Assembly (NCBI GenBank): GCA_023258975.1 | Contig: JAHFRD010000008.1 | Coordinates: 1 to 64,000, forward strand | Direction: 5' to 3' | Length of the DNA stretch: 64,000 nt | Source: Hydrogenophilales bacterium | GTDB taxonomy: Bacteria; Pseudomonadota; Gammaproteobacteria; Burkholderiales; Thiobacillaceae | In this document: positions 47,545 to 55,204 of the stretch, one piece after another | How positions within the stretch are numbered: the first letter of the stretch is position 1 | Layout of the letters: every line of letters begins with the position of its first letter | Made by a program: the position numbers and the translations under genes | Notes under the pieces: generated by a model | Told to the model about the DNA's origin: nothing | Databases searched by the model: none | What the model saw: only the letters and a program-made list of their open reading frames with translations

Positions 47545-48999
47545 CTAGCCATACCGATGCCGCCCAGACGACCCGTGTGGCCGCCTGAGGCCGATTCTCG
47601 AAGTCAGGCCGGTTTGCTCCGGGGTATAGGTGTCCGGGGTGGGTTCGACGGTGGCGCCGGCGGCGGGTTGGGTGTTGTCCCCCTCCAGGAAGTTGAACGC
47701 GCCGGAGAGGCCGTCGACCTGGTCGTCGTGCTTGCCCTTGGGGAAGTTCTCCAACTCATCCAAAAACGCTTTGTTCCAGGCACCGCGCACGATCCTGATC
47801 AAGCCGTTCTCGGCGGCGCTGCTGACAGGCCGGGCGCGTGTTTCCTTGTCCGACTCCGGCCGCACCGCCTTGGTGATGAACCCGGCCAGTTCTCGCACGT
47901 AGAGATCGATCTCAACCTTGCCCGCCTGGGCCGGGTCTTGCTCCAGCACCACGGCACAGCCCACCCCATCGGCGCGGGCCGTGCCCTTGATCAACTTCTT
48001 CACCCCGGCCGGGCGCTTGCGGTCGCGCGCCACATGGCCGACGTAGTAGTTGCCGTCGCGGTCCTTGCCCAGCTTCACGCCGGCGCTCCAGTCCGGATCC
48101 GGGTTCTGGCTGCTGGGCTCGGTGGCGGCTCGGTCCCAGTAGCGCACCCAGCGGCACTCCGCCGGGGCCTTCTCCACCACCTCGAACCACAGTGCCTTGA
48201 AGTAGTCGCCGGCCGCCGGGCGAATGGCCCAGTTGCCGTTCTTCAGCTGCTCGCGCTCGACCATGGTCAGCGCGTCCAGGTTGGCCATGTAACCGGGGTC
48301 GCGCTCCATGCCGATTTTGTTGTCGCGGTAGCTGGAGGCGATGAAGGTGAGCGACTTGGGCGAGAGCTGCGGGTACTGCTCGCGCAGCTCCTCGGCGCTG
48401 TCGCCCCAGATCAATTCATTCCGGTACCGGATGAACCAGCGCACCACGCCGGACCGCTCCGGGATGGCATAGCCGGTGTCCTGGTCGATCCACCAGGCGA
48501 TGAGTTCCGCCACGAACGAATCCGGGTCCGGGTTGGTGGTGGCGCGGATGTAGGGCGCCACGCCGGAGCCGGAGCGGTTGCGGGACAGCATGTACCAGAA
48601 CTGCCCAGCGGTGAAATGCGTCAGCTCGTCGAAGCCAATCATCGCCACCTGCGCGCCCTGCCAGTCGAGCTTGTTCTTTTCGTGCTCCAGGTGAGCGAAG
48701 GTCACCTTGGCGCCGGACGGGAAGGTCCAGGAAAGGTTGGATGACGTGGCGCCCAGCAGCGGGAACAACTCCTCGGAGGTATCCCACAGACCGCCCTCGG
48801 CCTTCACTTGTTTGGTGGTGCGTCGGAAGATCACCGCGCCGAACTGGCCGTTGTCGCTGTGCCGCGTGGCCTCCAGCAGTAGCGCGAAGGTCTTGCCGCC
48901 GAACGCCGCGCCACCGTAGATGACGATGTCGGCGGAGGAGGCGAGGAACGCCTCCTGGGGGCCGGGCTGGGGGCGGATGATGGTGGGGGCGGCGCTCAC
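47545..48999 (-). CDS. Terminase large subunit, outer prophage
   Basis: It starts with GTG overlapping the stop of the small zinc-ribbon gene. The 484-residue protein has Walker A GGAAFGGKT at residues 29-37, Walker B VAMIGFDELTHF, and a nuclease domain starting YWDRAATEPSSQNPDPDWSA. It ends with EGDNTQPAAGATVEPTPDTY in a flexible tail. It packages the outer phage genome. The GGAAFGGKT form is shared with many siphovirus-type transposable phages. Confidence 0.92.
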   Translation of the reverse strand: MSAAPTIIRPQPGPQEAFLASSADIVIYGGAAFGGKTFALLLEATRHSDNGQFGAVIFRRTTKQVKAEGGLWDTSEELFPLLGATSSNLSWTFPSGAKVTFAHLEHEKNKLDWQGAQVAMIGFDELTHFTAGQFWYMLSRNRSGSGVAPYIRATTNPDPDSFVAELIAWWIDQDTGYAIPERSGVVRWFIRYRNELIWGDSAEELREQYPQLSPKSLTFIASSYRDNKIGMERDPGYMANLDALTMVEREQLKNGNWAIRPAAGDYFKALWFEVVEKAPAECRWVRYWDRAATEPSSQNPDPDWSAGVKLGKDRDGNYYVGHVARDRKRPAGVKKLIKGTARADGVGCAVVLEQDPAQAGKVEIDLYVRELAGFITKAVRPESDKETRARPVSSAAENGLIRIVRGAWNKAFLDELENFPKGKHDDQVDGLSGAFNFLEGDNTQPAAGATVEPTPDTYTPEQTGLTSRIGLRRPHGSSGRHRYG

Positions 49000-49145
49000 T
49001 GCGGCGCGTCCTCATCGTCGAAGTTCATGCCGGCCGGGTGCGGCACAGCGTCATGGGTGATGACACCATGCTCATCCGCGAGCAGAAAGCGGCCGCACAC
49101 CACGCACCAGTATCCGGATTTCATGTCGTCGGCGTTGTCGCTCAT
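48996..49145 (-). CDS. 49-residue zinc-ribbon protein between the terminase genes
   Basis: The ATG at 49145 overlaps the small-terminase stop by four bases. The peptide is MSDNADDMKSGYWCVVCGRF then LLADEHGVITHDAVPHPAGM, with CVVC and a following H-x(5)-H that could complete a zinc site. Its stop overlaps the TerL GTG. Tight coupling on both sides supports a real gene. Role unknown. Confidence 0.65.
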   Translation of the reverse strand: MSDNADDMKSGYWCVVCGRFLLADEHGVITHDAVPHPAGMNFDDEDAPQ

Positions 49146-49717
49146 CGCCCGTTATCCGGCAAATAAATCTGAATCCGAGACGCCACCGCCGCGCCCACCC
49201 GCGCCGCCTGCTCGGGTGTCAGCCCCTCGGCCGTGGCGCCGGCTACCGCTGCGGCCTCAGCCTCGGCCGCCATGCGCCCGCGCGCTTCCACCTGATAGCG
49301 CTTCAGGTTCACGCTGGCACGGGTGAGGGTGGCGATGTTCTTGGCCGCGCTACTGAGCAACTTCACACGCTCGGCTGGGTCGATCTCCTCCTCGGTGGCT
49401 TCCTGCAAGTTGAGGATGGTCTCGAACAGTTCGGTCTGCACCAGCGCCACCACGGCGCCGGAGCGGGCGTCCTGGTCATCTTCCGCGCCCTCCACAATCA
49501 TCTTGGCCGCCTCGGTGCTGGCGCGGATGGCAGACAGCCTGCGCTCGAACTTCTGCCCGTAGCGGTGAATGGCGCTCTTGCTGATCTGGTAGCCTTGGTC
49601 GCGCAGCGCGGTCTCCAACTCCTCATAGCCTGAGAAATTCCCGGCCAGCAGGGCCTTCTTCAGCCAGGCCTGGACGGCTTCCGGCATGCCGGCGATGGCG
49701 CCACGCCGTCCCATCAC
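49142..49717 (-). CDS. Small terminase subunit (DUF3486, Mu gp27-like)
   Basis: This 191-residue protein opens MMGRRGAIAGMPEAVQAWLK and carries FSGYEELETALRDQGYQISK SAIHRYG, the helix-turn-helix signature of DUF3486 proteins. These sit before TerL in Mu-like phages and probably recognise DNA for packaging. A long helical C-terminus follows. It overlaps the winged-helix gene upstream by four bases. Confidence 0.88.
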   Translation of the reverse strand: MMGRRGAIAGMPEAVQAWLKKALLAGNFSGYEELETALRDQGYQISKSAIHRYGQKFERRLSAIRASTEAAKMIVEGAEDDQDARSGAVVALVQTELFETILNLQEATEEEIDPAERVKLLSSAAKNIATLTRASVNLKRYQVEARGRMAAEAEAAAVAGATAEGLTPEQAARVGAAVASRIQIYLPDNGR

Positions 49718-50019
49718 GCCCCCCGCGCCGGACGCGCAATGCCCGGCTCGATGTCCACCGCGTACTCCACCACGTCGATGCCGTAGCGCGTCAGGTCAGC
49801 GAACCAGCGGCCGCCCGGCTCGCGCACCACCTTCACCAGGTCGCGGTCTGCCAGGTAGTCGAGTTGCTGGCGCACCTCCAGCTGCGTGGCGTCGGCATAG
49901 ATGCCCTGCATCGTGGCCAGCACCAGCTCCTCGTAGGCGCCCACCGGGTGCGCGTTGTACAGCGTCAGCAACACGTACCAGCGCATGGATTCGCGCCGCA
50001 CCTTGGCGTGGTCAATCAT
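49714..50019 (-). CDS. VpaChn25_0724-family winged-helix phage protein
   Basis: This 101-residue protein (MRWYVLLTLYNAHPVGAYEE, YADATQLEVRQQLDYLADRD LV, RYGIDVVEYAVDIEPGIARP) matches the pattern of a small winged-helix family regularly found just upstream of DUF3486 in transposable siphoviruses. It could regulate packaging or late expression. It overlaps its neighbours on both sides. Confidence 0.75.
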   Translation of the reverse strand: MIDHAKVRRESMRWYVLLTLYNAHPVGAYEELVLATMQGIYADATQLEVRQQLDYLADRDLVKVVREPGGRWFADLTRYGIDVVEYAVDIEPGIARPARGA

Positions 50020-50389
50020 TTTTCAGCCCCTTGAGATATTGGTTTTCGATGCTGAGACGGAGCTGGTCGAGCTTGGCCTCGATAACGGTCTGGTTGCGCA
50101 CATAGTCCTCGCGGCGCACGTACTGGATAGGCAACTCGGCCTTCCAGCCCAGGAAATCCCTTTCCAGCCGCTGCCATCCGGCCGCCTCGCGCTGGTTCTG
50201 CTCGGAGAGGGTGGCGAACTGGCTATCCCAGTGCGATTGCCCGGACCGCCGCGCTTCTTCCATTGCCGCGAATCGCCCATCCAATCGCCGGTCGATCTGC
50301 GTCAGCAGCAGCCTACCGGCGGCGAAGGCGAAGCCCAGGAAGGCCAGTAGCAGGACGATGATTTCCCGCATTTCCAGTTGCACGGTCAT
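50012..50389 (-). CDS. Membrane-anchored coiled-coil protein (gp25 position)
   Basis: This 125-residue protein has an N-terminal membrane helix (EIIVLLLAFLGFAFAAGRLL) and a coiled coil (RLDGRFAAMEEARRSGQSHW on). Mu-like phages carry such a protein between lysis and terminase genes. It overlaps the zinc-finger gene upstream by four bases. A structural or lysis-timing function has been suggested for neither; unknown. Confidence 0.65.
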   Translation of the reverse strand: MTVQLEMREIIVLLLAFLGFAFAAGRLLLTQIDRRLDGRFAAMEEARRSGQSHWDSQFATLSEQNQREAAGWQRLERDFLGWKAELPIQYVRREDYVRNQTVIEAKLDQLRLSIENQYLKGLKND

Positions 50390-50607
50390 GCCGCTCCCCT
50401 CAGTCGTATCAGTTGTTGCTCGTGTTCCCAGTCATCGCGGCAGGCCGCGTTGCACCAGCGCCGCGCAGCCAGCAGCCGGGCGCCGCAGAACAGGCAGGCG
50501 CCGGTTGCTGCGGGCCCGGCCTGTTCTGCCTGGTGATGCTGCTCGGCCAGGCAGTCCTGGGTGTATTCCTCGGCCCTGTCCTGGGCGCGGTCGATGTCGT
50601 CGGGCAT
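50386..50607 (-). CDS. Small zinc-finger protein in the lysis-packaging operon
   Basis: The ATG at 50607 gives 73 residues: MPDDIDRAQDRAEEYTQDCL, then CLFCGARLLAARRWCNAACR. The four-cysteine C-x(2)-C-x(10)-C-x(3)-C pattern resembles TraR/DksA-type fingers, as does the DDIDRAQDRAEE start. TraR/DksA proteins bind RNA polymerase. It lies three bases from the upstream gene. Transcriptional modulation is plausible. Confidence 0.7.
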   Translation of the reverse strand: MPDDIDRAQDRAEEYTQDCLAEQHHQAEQAGPAATGACLFCGARLLAARRWCNAACRDDWEHEQQLIRLRGAA

Positions 50608-50609
50608 GG

Positions 50610-51149
50610 TCACCACCTGTAAAAAGCCCCGACTCCGGCGAACCATTGCCCGTCCTGATCGAGTGTCGCGGTCGCGCCGAGGCGCACTGATTTGAGTTGC
50701 AACAGGTTCTGCCGCAGCGATAGCCGGCCAACCGGCATGCCGTCGCGGATGCCGTAACTGATGCCCAGCTCGCCGCGCGTTTCGGGCGCCAACCAGGGCA
50801 GCGGATCGGCGCGGTCAAACGTGGTCGCCTCGCCGGTGCGCTCGTCGAGCAGGGTGATGAGCGTATGCGGCCGCTCATCGGCGCGTACCTGGCTGGCGGC
50901 CAGCACGTGCTGGCCGGCATCAGCCGACACGGCGGCGGGCAGCTTCAAGCGCGCTTTCGCCGCCGGTGAGTGGACCCTCACCATCGAGGGCTTGATCACC
51001 ACGGTCGGCGCCGCCTGGCGCAGCTCCGGCGCCGGGGTGGCCACGCTGATTCGCGGCGCCGACGTGGGCGTTGCCGGCCAGAAAATCAGGGCACACACGC
51101 CACAGGCTGCAACGGCAACGACGATCAGCATCGTGCGGACAGTCAACAT
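50610..51149 (-). CDS. Membrane-anchored periplasmic protein in the lysis cluster
   Basis: The ATG at 51149 (MLTVRTMLIVVAVAACGVCA) overlaps the transglycosylase stop by seven bases. The 179-residue product has one N-terminal membrane helix and a beta-rich periplasmic domain ending ATLDQDGQWFAGVGAFYRW. It occupies the slot where the inner phage has Rz/Rz1, yet it has no coiled coil and no nested lipoprotein. It may be a different lysis or envelope factor; unproven. Confidence 0.55.
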   Translation of the reverse strand: MLTVRTMLIVVAVAACGVCALIFWPATPTSAPRISVATPAPELRQAAPTVVIKPSMVRVHSPAAKARLKLPAAVSADAGQHVLAASQVRADERPHTLITLLDERTGEATTFDRADPLPWLAPETRGELGISYGIRDGMPVGRLSLRQNLLQLKSVRLGATATLDQDGQWFAGVGAFYRW

Positions 51150-51820
51150 GATCCATTCCCCCACCCCGCTCGGATATAGGCCGGTTCGATGCGCCCCAGG
51201 ATGCGGCGCGGGTAATCCAGGTTCTCCCGGCAGTTCGCCGGCGAGCGGAACGCCTCGCACGGCTGCCCGGTGCGAGCCTCTTTCAGCACCCACCCCAGAC
51301 CGCCGTTGTAGCCGCGCAGGGTGGCGGCCATGCGGGCACAGGTAGCGCCGGCGTCCCCGCCGGCCTGCCGGCTGGAAGCCGGCGCCACACGCTCCCATAT
51401 CCACCGGTCATATCGGGTGAGCGCCCGCAACGCCCACACCGGGTTCCCGGAATCCGCCGCGCCCAGCTCGCGCGGGTAGACCCCGGCAATCCAGCGCGTA
51501 GTGGCCGGCATGAATTGCGCCAGGCCATGGGCGCCGACACGCGAACGCACATCCTCACGCCACGCGCTCTCCTGGTGGATCTGCGCGGCGAAGGTCGCCA
51601 GCGGCGCCTCCAACCCCCAGGCGAGACGGGCGGCGCGAGTCAGATCGGCGCGGTAGCGGGTGGCGTCGTGGGGGATATTCACCATTTTCCCGGCGCCGGG
51701 AAAATGGTCGGCGGCGGACGCCTCCGCCACCCAGACCCAGAGCACCCCGGCCAGCGCCATGATGGCCACCACGATCAGCGTGGCGACGGCCCCCTCGATC
51801 CGGCGGGCGCGGCCCATCAC
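51143..51820 (-). CDS. Lytic transglycosylase endolysin (SLT fold), outer prophage
   Basis: This 225-residue protein has an N-terminal signal anchor (AVATLIVVAIMALAGVLWVW). The catalytic motif AAQIHQESAWREDVRS (likely catalytic Glu) comes next, then GAHGLAQFMPATTRWIA and LRGYNGGLGWVLKEA, the classic SLT pattern. A 16-residue insert (VAPASSRQAGGDAGAT) encoded by REP-like DNA lies between the last two motifs. It degrades peptidoglycan after export. It overlaps the holin by four bases. Confidence 0.85.
   Translation of the reverse strand: MMGRARRIEGAVATLIVVAIMALAGVLWVWVAEASAADHFPGAGKMVNIPHDATRYRADLTRAARLAWGLEAPLATFAAQIHQESAWREDVRSRVGAHGLAQFMPATTRWIAGVYPRELGAADSGNPVWALRALTRYDRWIWERVAPASSRQAGGDAGATCARMAATLRGYNGGLGWVLKEARTGQPCEAFRSPANCRENLDYPRRILGRIEPAYIRAGWGNGSC
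51341..51390. repeat. Double REP-like element inside the transglycosylase gene
   Basis: It comprises GGTAGCGCCGGCGTCC plus CCGCCGGC, then a second half GCCGGCTGGAAGCCGGC. It is read in frame as VAPASSRQAGGDAGAT. The gene remains open and its motifs intact, so the insert probably forms a surface loop. Confidence 0.65.
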
Positions 51821-52161
51821 GCCCCCAGGCTCACGGCGATCATCGCGGCGGCAATGATCAGGGCCCGGCGGATCATCGCCGCCGCCAGCGCCACCTGGAT
51901 GGAGGGCTCCACCTGCGGCTCGCCCACCGCGCCGACACCGGGCGACCAGGGAATCAGCAGGAACGAATCAGGGCGGGCATACGGAAACAGCGAGCGATCG
52001 ATCCAGTACCCCACCCAGGCGGCGGAGGTGACCAGGGAGAGCTTGTAGAGCGATATGGGAAGCTGCTGCGGCGCTAGCAGGCCCACGGCCCCCATCAACG
52101 CCAGGCTGACCCCCAGCCACAGCAGCATGCGGGAACGGAGGAATTGATGGAATGGGTACAT
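51817..52161 (-). CDS. Putative holin, outer prophage
   Basis: The ATG at 52161 is preferred over a GTG at 52170, with GGTGG upstream. The 114-residue protein has hydrophobic segments (MLLWLGVSLALMGAVGLLAP and AALIIAAAMIAVSLGA-like end) around LPISLYKLSLVTSAAWVGYW. It is clearly homologous to the inner-phage protein at 32,732. It is the first gene of the lysis-packaging operon, 58 bases after the late dyad at 52,219. Confidence 0.7.
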   Translation of the reverse strand: MYPFHQFLRSRMLLWLGVSLALMGAVGLLAPQQLPISLYKLSLVTSAAWVGYWIDRSLFPYARPDSFLLIPWSPGVGAVGEPQVEPSIQVALAAAMIRRALIIAAAMIAVSLGA

Positions 52162-52218
52162 CGCGGCCACCTGTGTTTAGGACAGGGGGCCATGCTCATC
52201 GCCCGCGCGCGGGGGGTC

Positions 52219-52236
52219 TTTTAGTCTGGGTTAAAA
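52219..52236 (-). promoter_or_regulatory. Dyad TTTTAGTCTGGGTTAAAA, putative outer-prophage late promoter element
   Basis: TTTTA and TAAAA half-sites flank an 8-base spacer that nearly repeats the copy at 43,648. It lies 58 bases before the putative holin ATG on the minus strand. The two copies together suggest activator-dependent late promoters for lysis/packaging and for capsid/tail. Confidence 0.6.
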
Positions 52237-52290
52237 GCGATCACCAGTCCCTACGCCATACTGTTCCAGTGAATTCTGGAGACGCTTACG

Positions 52291-52515
52291 ATGATCCTTA
52301 CCCATACCCTGTTCGCCTTGCTCGTGGGCTTGCTGATCGGCCTATTTCTGGGCTGGGTGAATGCTCATTCGACCATCGCCACAGAATGCCGGCGGCTGGG
52401 CGGATTCTATGTGGACAGAAGCACTTTCAAGTGCATCGAGATTCAGGAACCGACTCCCCGCAGAATCCGCGCACCGGCCTCAGACGTTCCGCCGCCAACC
52501 CTCAATGACAGTTGA
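52291..52515 (+). CDS. Small membrane/periplasmic protein, counter-strand moron
   Basis: A GGAG lies 11 bases before the ATG. The 74-residue product has one N-terminal membrane helix (LFALLVGLLIGLFLGWVNA) and then TECRRLGGFYVDRSTFKC with two cysteines. It is read against the late operon, with its own upstream sequence (52,237-52,290), and converges with the gene ending at 52,480. Probably expressed independently in the lysogen. Function unknown. Confidence 0.6.
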   Translation: MILTHTLFALLVGLLIGLFLGWVNAHSTIATECRRLGGFYVDRSTFKCIEIQEPTPRRIRAPASDVPPPTLNDS

Positions 52516-53436
52516 AATCAAACAACTGCAATCCAGACGGCCACACGGCGCCAGAGTACCGAGTTCAGGATCGTTCAAGGCATAGGTCTGGCCATTGCGC
52601 AGGATGCAGGTCTTTGGCGTATTCATTGTTCCGCCAGCCCTGAAAACCGCCTTCATCTGGTCTAGAACTGGCGATTCCCGCAACTCTTCGAGATTCCGTT
52701 TGCTGTAAGCCAGTGCCGATAAACGGTGGATGAACACCTCGCATTGCTCCGCGTAGTCAAATTTGTAAGGGTCTGGAAGCGCATCCATCAGCAACTGCCT
52801 GCCTTGGCTGATCAATGCTAGAAGGTCTTCCCCTGGCAGATTCGTTTTAAGTGCCTCAATCAAATCCTGCTTCCCGCGTCCCTTGGCTCGCCCCGCCGCG
52901 AGCTTTCGCAAATCCTGCATGCGCAACGCATCCAGCACCTGGCTATCTGCCATGACCTGGATATTTACGAGCGCCGCGGCATACGCGGATTGCTGTCGCT
53001 CGCCCCATTGCCGCTCGAATTCAGGCCAGCGCCAGCTATCGTGTGGCAATTCCTTCATTAACCATTCCCGGCCGCGATAGTGATTTCCACTCATAGCCTC
53101 TGAAATCAACAGCGGGGCGAGTTCGCGCATACCCTTGGTGTCGCCATCTAATTGCACCAACAAATGGTCGAATGCCACCATGAAGTATTCCTGTAGAGGT
53201 CGATCGGATGGGGAACTCAACGCCGATCCCACTAACTGCGCAGTCACTATCGAGGGCATCCCCCTGGGCGATGGCACGGGATGCACAGCCGGGCGTGGCT
53301 GACCAGCGGATGTGTCGCCGCTCACTAATTCATCCAAGGTTTTTTCCCGCCCACCCGACGCGGCGCGACGGTCATGCGCGTACCAAGCCACCGCGCCCAG
53401 CCCAGCCAGCGCCAGCAGCACGATGAACAGGGTCAT
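52480..53436 (-). CDS. Membrane-anchored protein with terminal cysteine motif, downstream of the repressor
   Basis: This 318-residue protein has an N-terminal membrane helix (TLFIVLLALAGLGAVAWYAH) and a proline-rich linker. A helical domain follows (GREWLMKELPHDSWRWPEFE). The C-terminus is TCILRNGQTYALNDPELGTL APCGRLDCSCLIST, reminiscent of the MuF-type cysteine end and of the inner-phage protein at 31,013. Lower GC in parts (the 52.5-53.2 kb stretch) marks it as an acquired gene. It is co-oriented with the repressor. Unknown function. Confidence 0.55.
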   Translation of the reverse strand: MTLFIVLLALAGLGAVAWYAHDRRAASGGREKTLDELVSGDTSAGQPRPAVHPVPSPRGMPSIVTAQLVGSALSSPSDRPLQEYFMVAFDHLLVQLDGDTKGMRELAPLLISEAMSGNHYRGREWLMKELPHDSWRWPEFERQWGERQQSAYAAALVNIQVMADSQVLDALRMQDLRKLAAGRAKGRGKQDLIEALKTNLPGEDLLALISQGRQLLMDALPDPYKFDYAEQCEVFIHRLSALAYSKRNLEELRESPVLDQMKAVFRAGGTMNTPKTCILRNGQTYALNDPELGTLAPCGRLDCSCLISTVIEGWRRNV

Positions 53437-53672
53437 GGCGCGCCGGTGCCGAATGGATAGGGCTTGAGCGGCAGGCGCCCCGCCTCCCGCTCCACGTTGG
53501 CCAACGCTTCCACCAGCCGATAGACACCGGGTTGCGTCAGACCGTGAAGTTTGACCGCAACGACGAGCCCCTCCGCGATGATCGGGTTGAGGGTAATGCC
53601 CTCCGACTCGGCGGCCTCATTCACGATCTTCTCCGCTTTGGCCATGAGTTCCAGGCGTTTTTCCGCGTCCAT
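53433..53672 (-). CDS. Small protein between repressor and membrane protein
   Basis: AGGAGGT lies seven bases before the ATG at 53672, which decides the start. The 79-residue product (MDAEKRLELMAKAEKIVNEA, IAEGLVVAVKLHGLTQPGVY) is helical. It overlaps the next gene by four bases. It is probably in the repressor transcript and so expressed in the lysogen. No family recognised. Confidence 0.6.
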   Translation of the reverse strand: MDAEKRLELMAKAEKIVNEAAESEGITLNPIIAEGLVVAVKLHGLTQPGVYRLVEALANVEREAGRLPLKPYPFGTGAP

Positions 53673-53706
53673 GGTGCTACCTCCTACAAGGGGTTGAGAA
53701 ACTGTG

Positions 53707-54066
53707 TCATCCCGCCTTCTTGCGGGGGACGCACGGCGATTGCGCCAGCGCAGCGCTTGTCGCCTTGAGCGCGTCACGGCCGGCTGGCGGGGAATTCCGG
53801 TAGTTGTCGAGCAGGGCGGCTTCGTCGGGGGCCAGGGACACCGCAGACTGGGCAGTACGCTGACCGGTTAGTAGCCATATCGGGTCTATGCCCAGAGCCA
53901 CATTGATGCGCGTTATGAATATCGCGTCAGGCATCCGCTCCCCCGCCTCATAACGCACCACTGACGTGCGCCCAACCCCTAGCAGATCAGCGAAATCCTT
54001 CTGGGTCATTGCCCCGCGCACTTCCCTGATGCGTGCACCGATTTCTTCCTGATTCAGATCAGTCAT
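53707..54066 (-). CDS. c: Repressor (XRE helix-turn-helix), outer prophage
   Basis: The ATG at 54066 (MTDLNQEEIGARIREVRGAM) has GGAG nine bases upstream. The 119-residue protein carries the helix-turn-helix MTQKDFADLLGVGRTSVVRY and the segment VALGIDPIWLLTGQR common to phage XRE regulators. It is divergent from the Ner-like gene. It holds the outer prophage silent; it has no self-cleavage domain. Confidence 0.85.
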   Translation of the reverse strand: MTDLNQEEIGARIREVRGAMTQKDFADLLGVGRTSVVRYEAGERMPDAIFITRINVALGIDPIWLLTGQRTAQSAVSLAPDEAALLDNYRNSPPAGRDALKATSAALAQSPCVPRKKAG

Positions 54067-54167
54067 AAAAATCTCCATATGGCACTTGTAAATGTGCCAA
54101 TCGGGAACTACTATTCGCCACACTCACACCGAATAACCCCGCTTAAACCACCTGCGAGGACGCAAAC
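54067..54167. promoter_or_regulatory. Divergent control region with operator dyads, outer prophage
   Basis: The 101 bases between repressor and Ner-like genes contain a 6-8-6 dyad TGGCACTTGTAAATGTGCCA (54080-54099). A wider inverted repeat ATTCG (54113-54117) and CGAAT (54130-54134) follows. These probably bind repressor or Ner and overlap both promoters. The sequences differ from the inner prophage operators, so immunity should be separate. Confidence 0.65.
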
Positions 54168-54377
54168 ATGACCGCCAAACAGCTCGCCTCGAAGCGCCAA
54201 GAGTTACACGCCAAGGGCATCAATCTCCGCGCCCTGTGCGCGGAGAAAAACATCTCCTACCAGGCCGCGCGCGACCTGCTGCGCGGCCGTGCTCGCGGCT
54301 TGCGCGGAGAAACCCATAAGGCCGCCATCCTGCTCGGGCTCAAGCCCGCGCCCGAATCCACTGAACTTTCCGCCTGA
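54168..54377 (+). CDS. ner: Ner-like DNA-binding protein, outer prophage
   Basis: This 69-residue protein starts MTAKQLASKRQELHAKGINL. Its helix-turn-helix is LRALCAEKNISYQAARDLLR, followed by GRARGLRGETHKAAILLGLK. Length and placement match Ner, the first early gene that turns down the repressor promoter. The same architecture occurs in the inner prophage at 30,334. Confidence 0.75.
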   Translation: MTAKQLASKRQELHAKGINLRALCAEKNISYQAARDLLRGRARGLRGETHKAAILLGLKPAPESTELSA

Positions 54378-54435
54378 GCCATGGAACCCGGAACTTACGC
54401 GTACTGCACCCACTGCCGAAGCATGGTCTACCAGC

Positions 54436-54627
54436 CTAATGCGCGGCCAGCGCCGGTATCTGTTCTTCTGACTTCTGAAGCACTTCGTACAGGGTCGGAA
54501 TCAGGTCGCCCAGTCGCAGTGCCCAATCCGCCTCCGCACGGATGCCAGCACCCAGGCGAATGTCCCCATTCGCCACAAACGCTGCCGCCAACTCAACCGC
54601 CATCCGATACCGGTCTTGAGGATTCAT
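54436..54627 (-). CDS. Small counter-strand gene in the early arm
   Basis: The ATG at 54627 has AGGGAGAAAG just upstream. The 63-residue product (MNPQDRYRMAVELAAAFVAN, RAEADWALRLGDLIPTLYEV) is a well-behaved helical protein. It opposes the early operon and overlaps a dubious plus-strand frame. An antisense gene here could be transcribed in the lysogen and dampen early expression. Function unknown. Confidence 0.5.
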   Translation of the reverse strand: MNPQDRYRMAVELAAAFVANGDIRLGAGIRAEADWALRLGDLIPTLYEVLQKSEEQIPALAAH

Positions 54628-54672
54628 CACTTTCTCCCTTCGTTGAAAAACCAGCCCCCTGAAGGAGCCACC

Positions 54673-55197
54673 ATGAAATCCGACCTGTTCCCCGAAACCC
54701 TGCTCGTCAATGTCGCCGACGGCCATACGTTCACCACGTCGTTGATGGTCGCCGACCATTTCCACAAGCACCATAAAAACGTCCTGCGCGCCATCGAATC
54801 CCTGATCGCTGACTGTCCCGATCAGGCGTTTGGACGGCTCAATTTTGAGCCGTCCTCCTACCTCAACGCCCAGAGCAAACCCCAACCCCTGTACCGCCTG
54901 ACCCACAACGGTTTCGCCCTCCTGGCGATGGGCTTCACCGGCGCCGAGGCGATGGGCTGGAAGATCGCCTTCTTGCGCGCCTTCAACGCCATGGAAGCCC
55001 AGCTTCGCGCCCACACCGAACGCGAAGCCGCCGCCCTGCATCTCCTGCGCCCGGTGACGGTCGCCGTGGCCGAGCAGACGGAAGCCGGCCTGAACCGTTC
55101 CGCCATCGGCTTCGAGGTGGACCGCTCGCCCAACAGCATCAGCTACCACCGCCGCAGCGCCCGCCGCCTGGGCCTGCTCCCGCAACGCGCCGCCTGA
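54673..55197 (+). CDS. Rha-family phage regulatory protein
   Basis: This 174-residue protein opens MKSDLFPETLLVNVADGHTF. It has the pRha pattern VADHFHKHHKNVLRAIESL, then PQPLYRLTHNGFALLAMGFT and AMGWKIAFLRAFNAME. Rha-type proteins modulate phage growth, sometimes dependent on host IHF. A C-terminal helical region with SPNSISYHRRSARRLGLLPQ is extra. It follows a ribosome-binding site AAGGAG. Confidence 0.85.
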   Translation: MKSDLFPETLLVNVADGHTFTTSLMVADHFHKHHKNVLRAIESLIADCPDQAFGRLNFEPSSYLNAQSKPQPLYRLTHNGFALLAMGFTGAEAMGWKIAFLRAFNAMEAQLRAHTEREAAALHLLRPVTVAVAEQTEAGLNRSAIGFEVDRSPNSISYHRRSARRLGLLPQRAA

Positions 55198-55204
55198 GGC
55201 CACC

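Noticed and set aside
54381-54662. Plus-strand frame starting MEPGTYAYCTHCRSMVYQ
   Set aside because: The first 25 residues look like a zinc-ribbon start, but the rest is proline/serine filler antisense to a better minus-strand gene. Possibly a decayed fragment; not listed as a gene.
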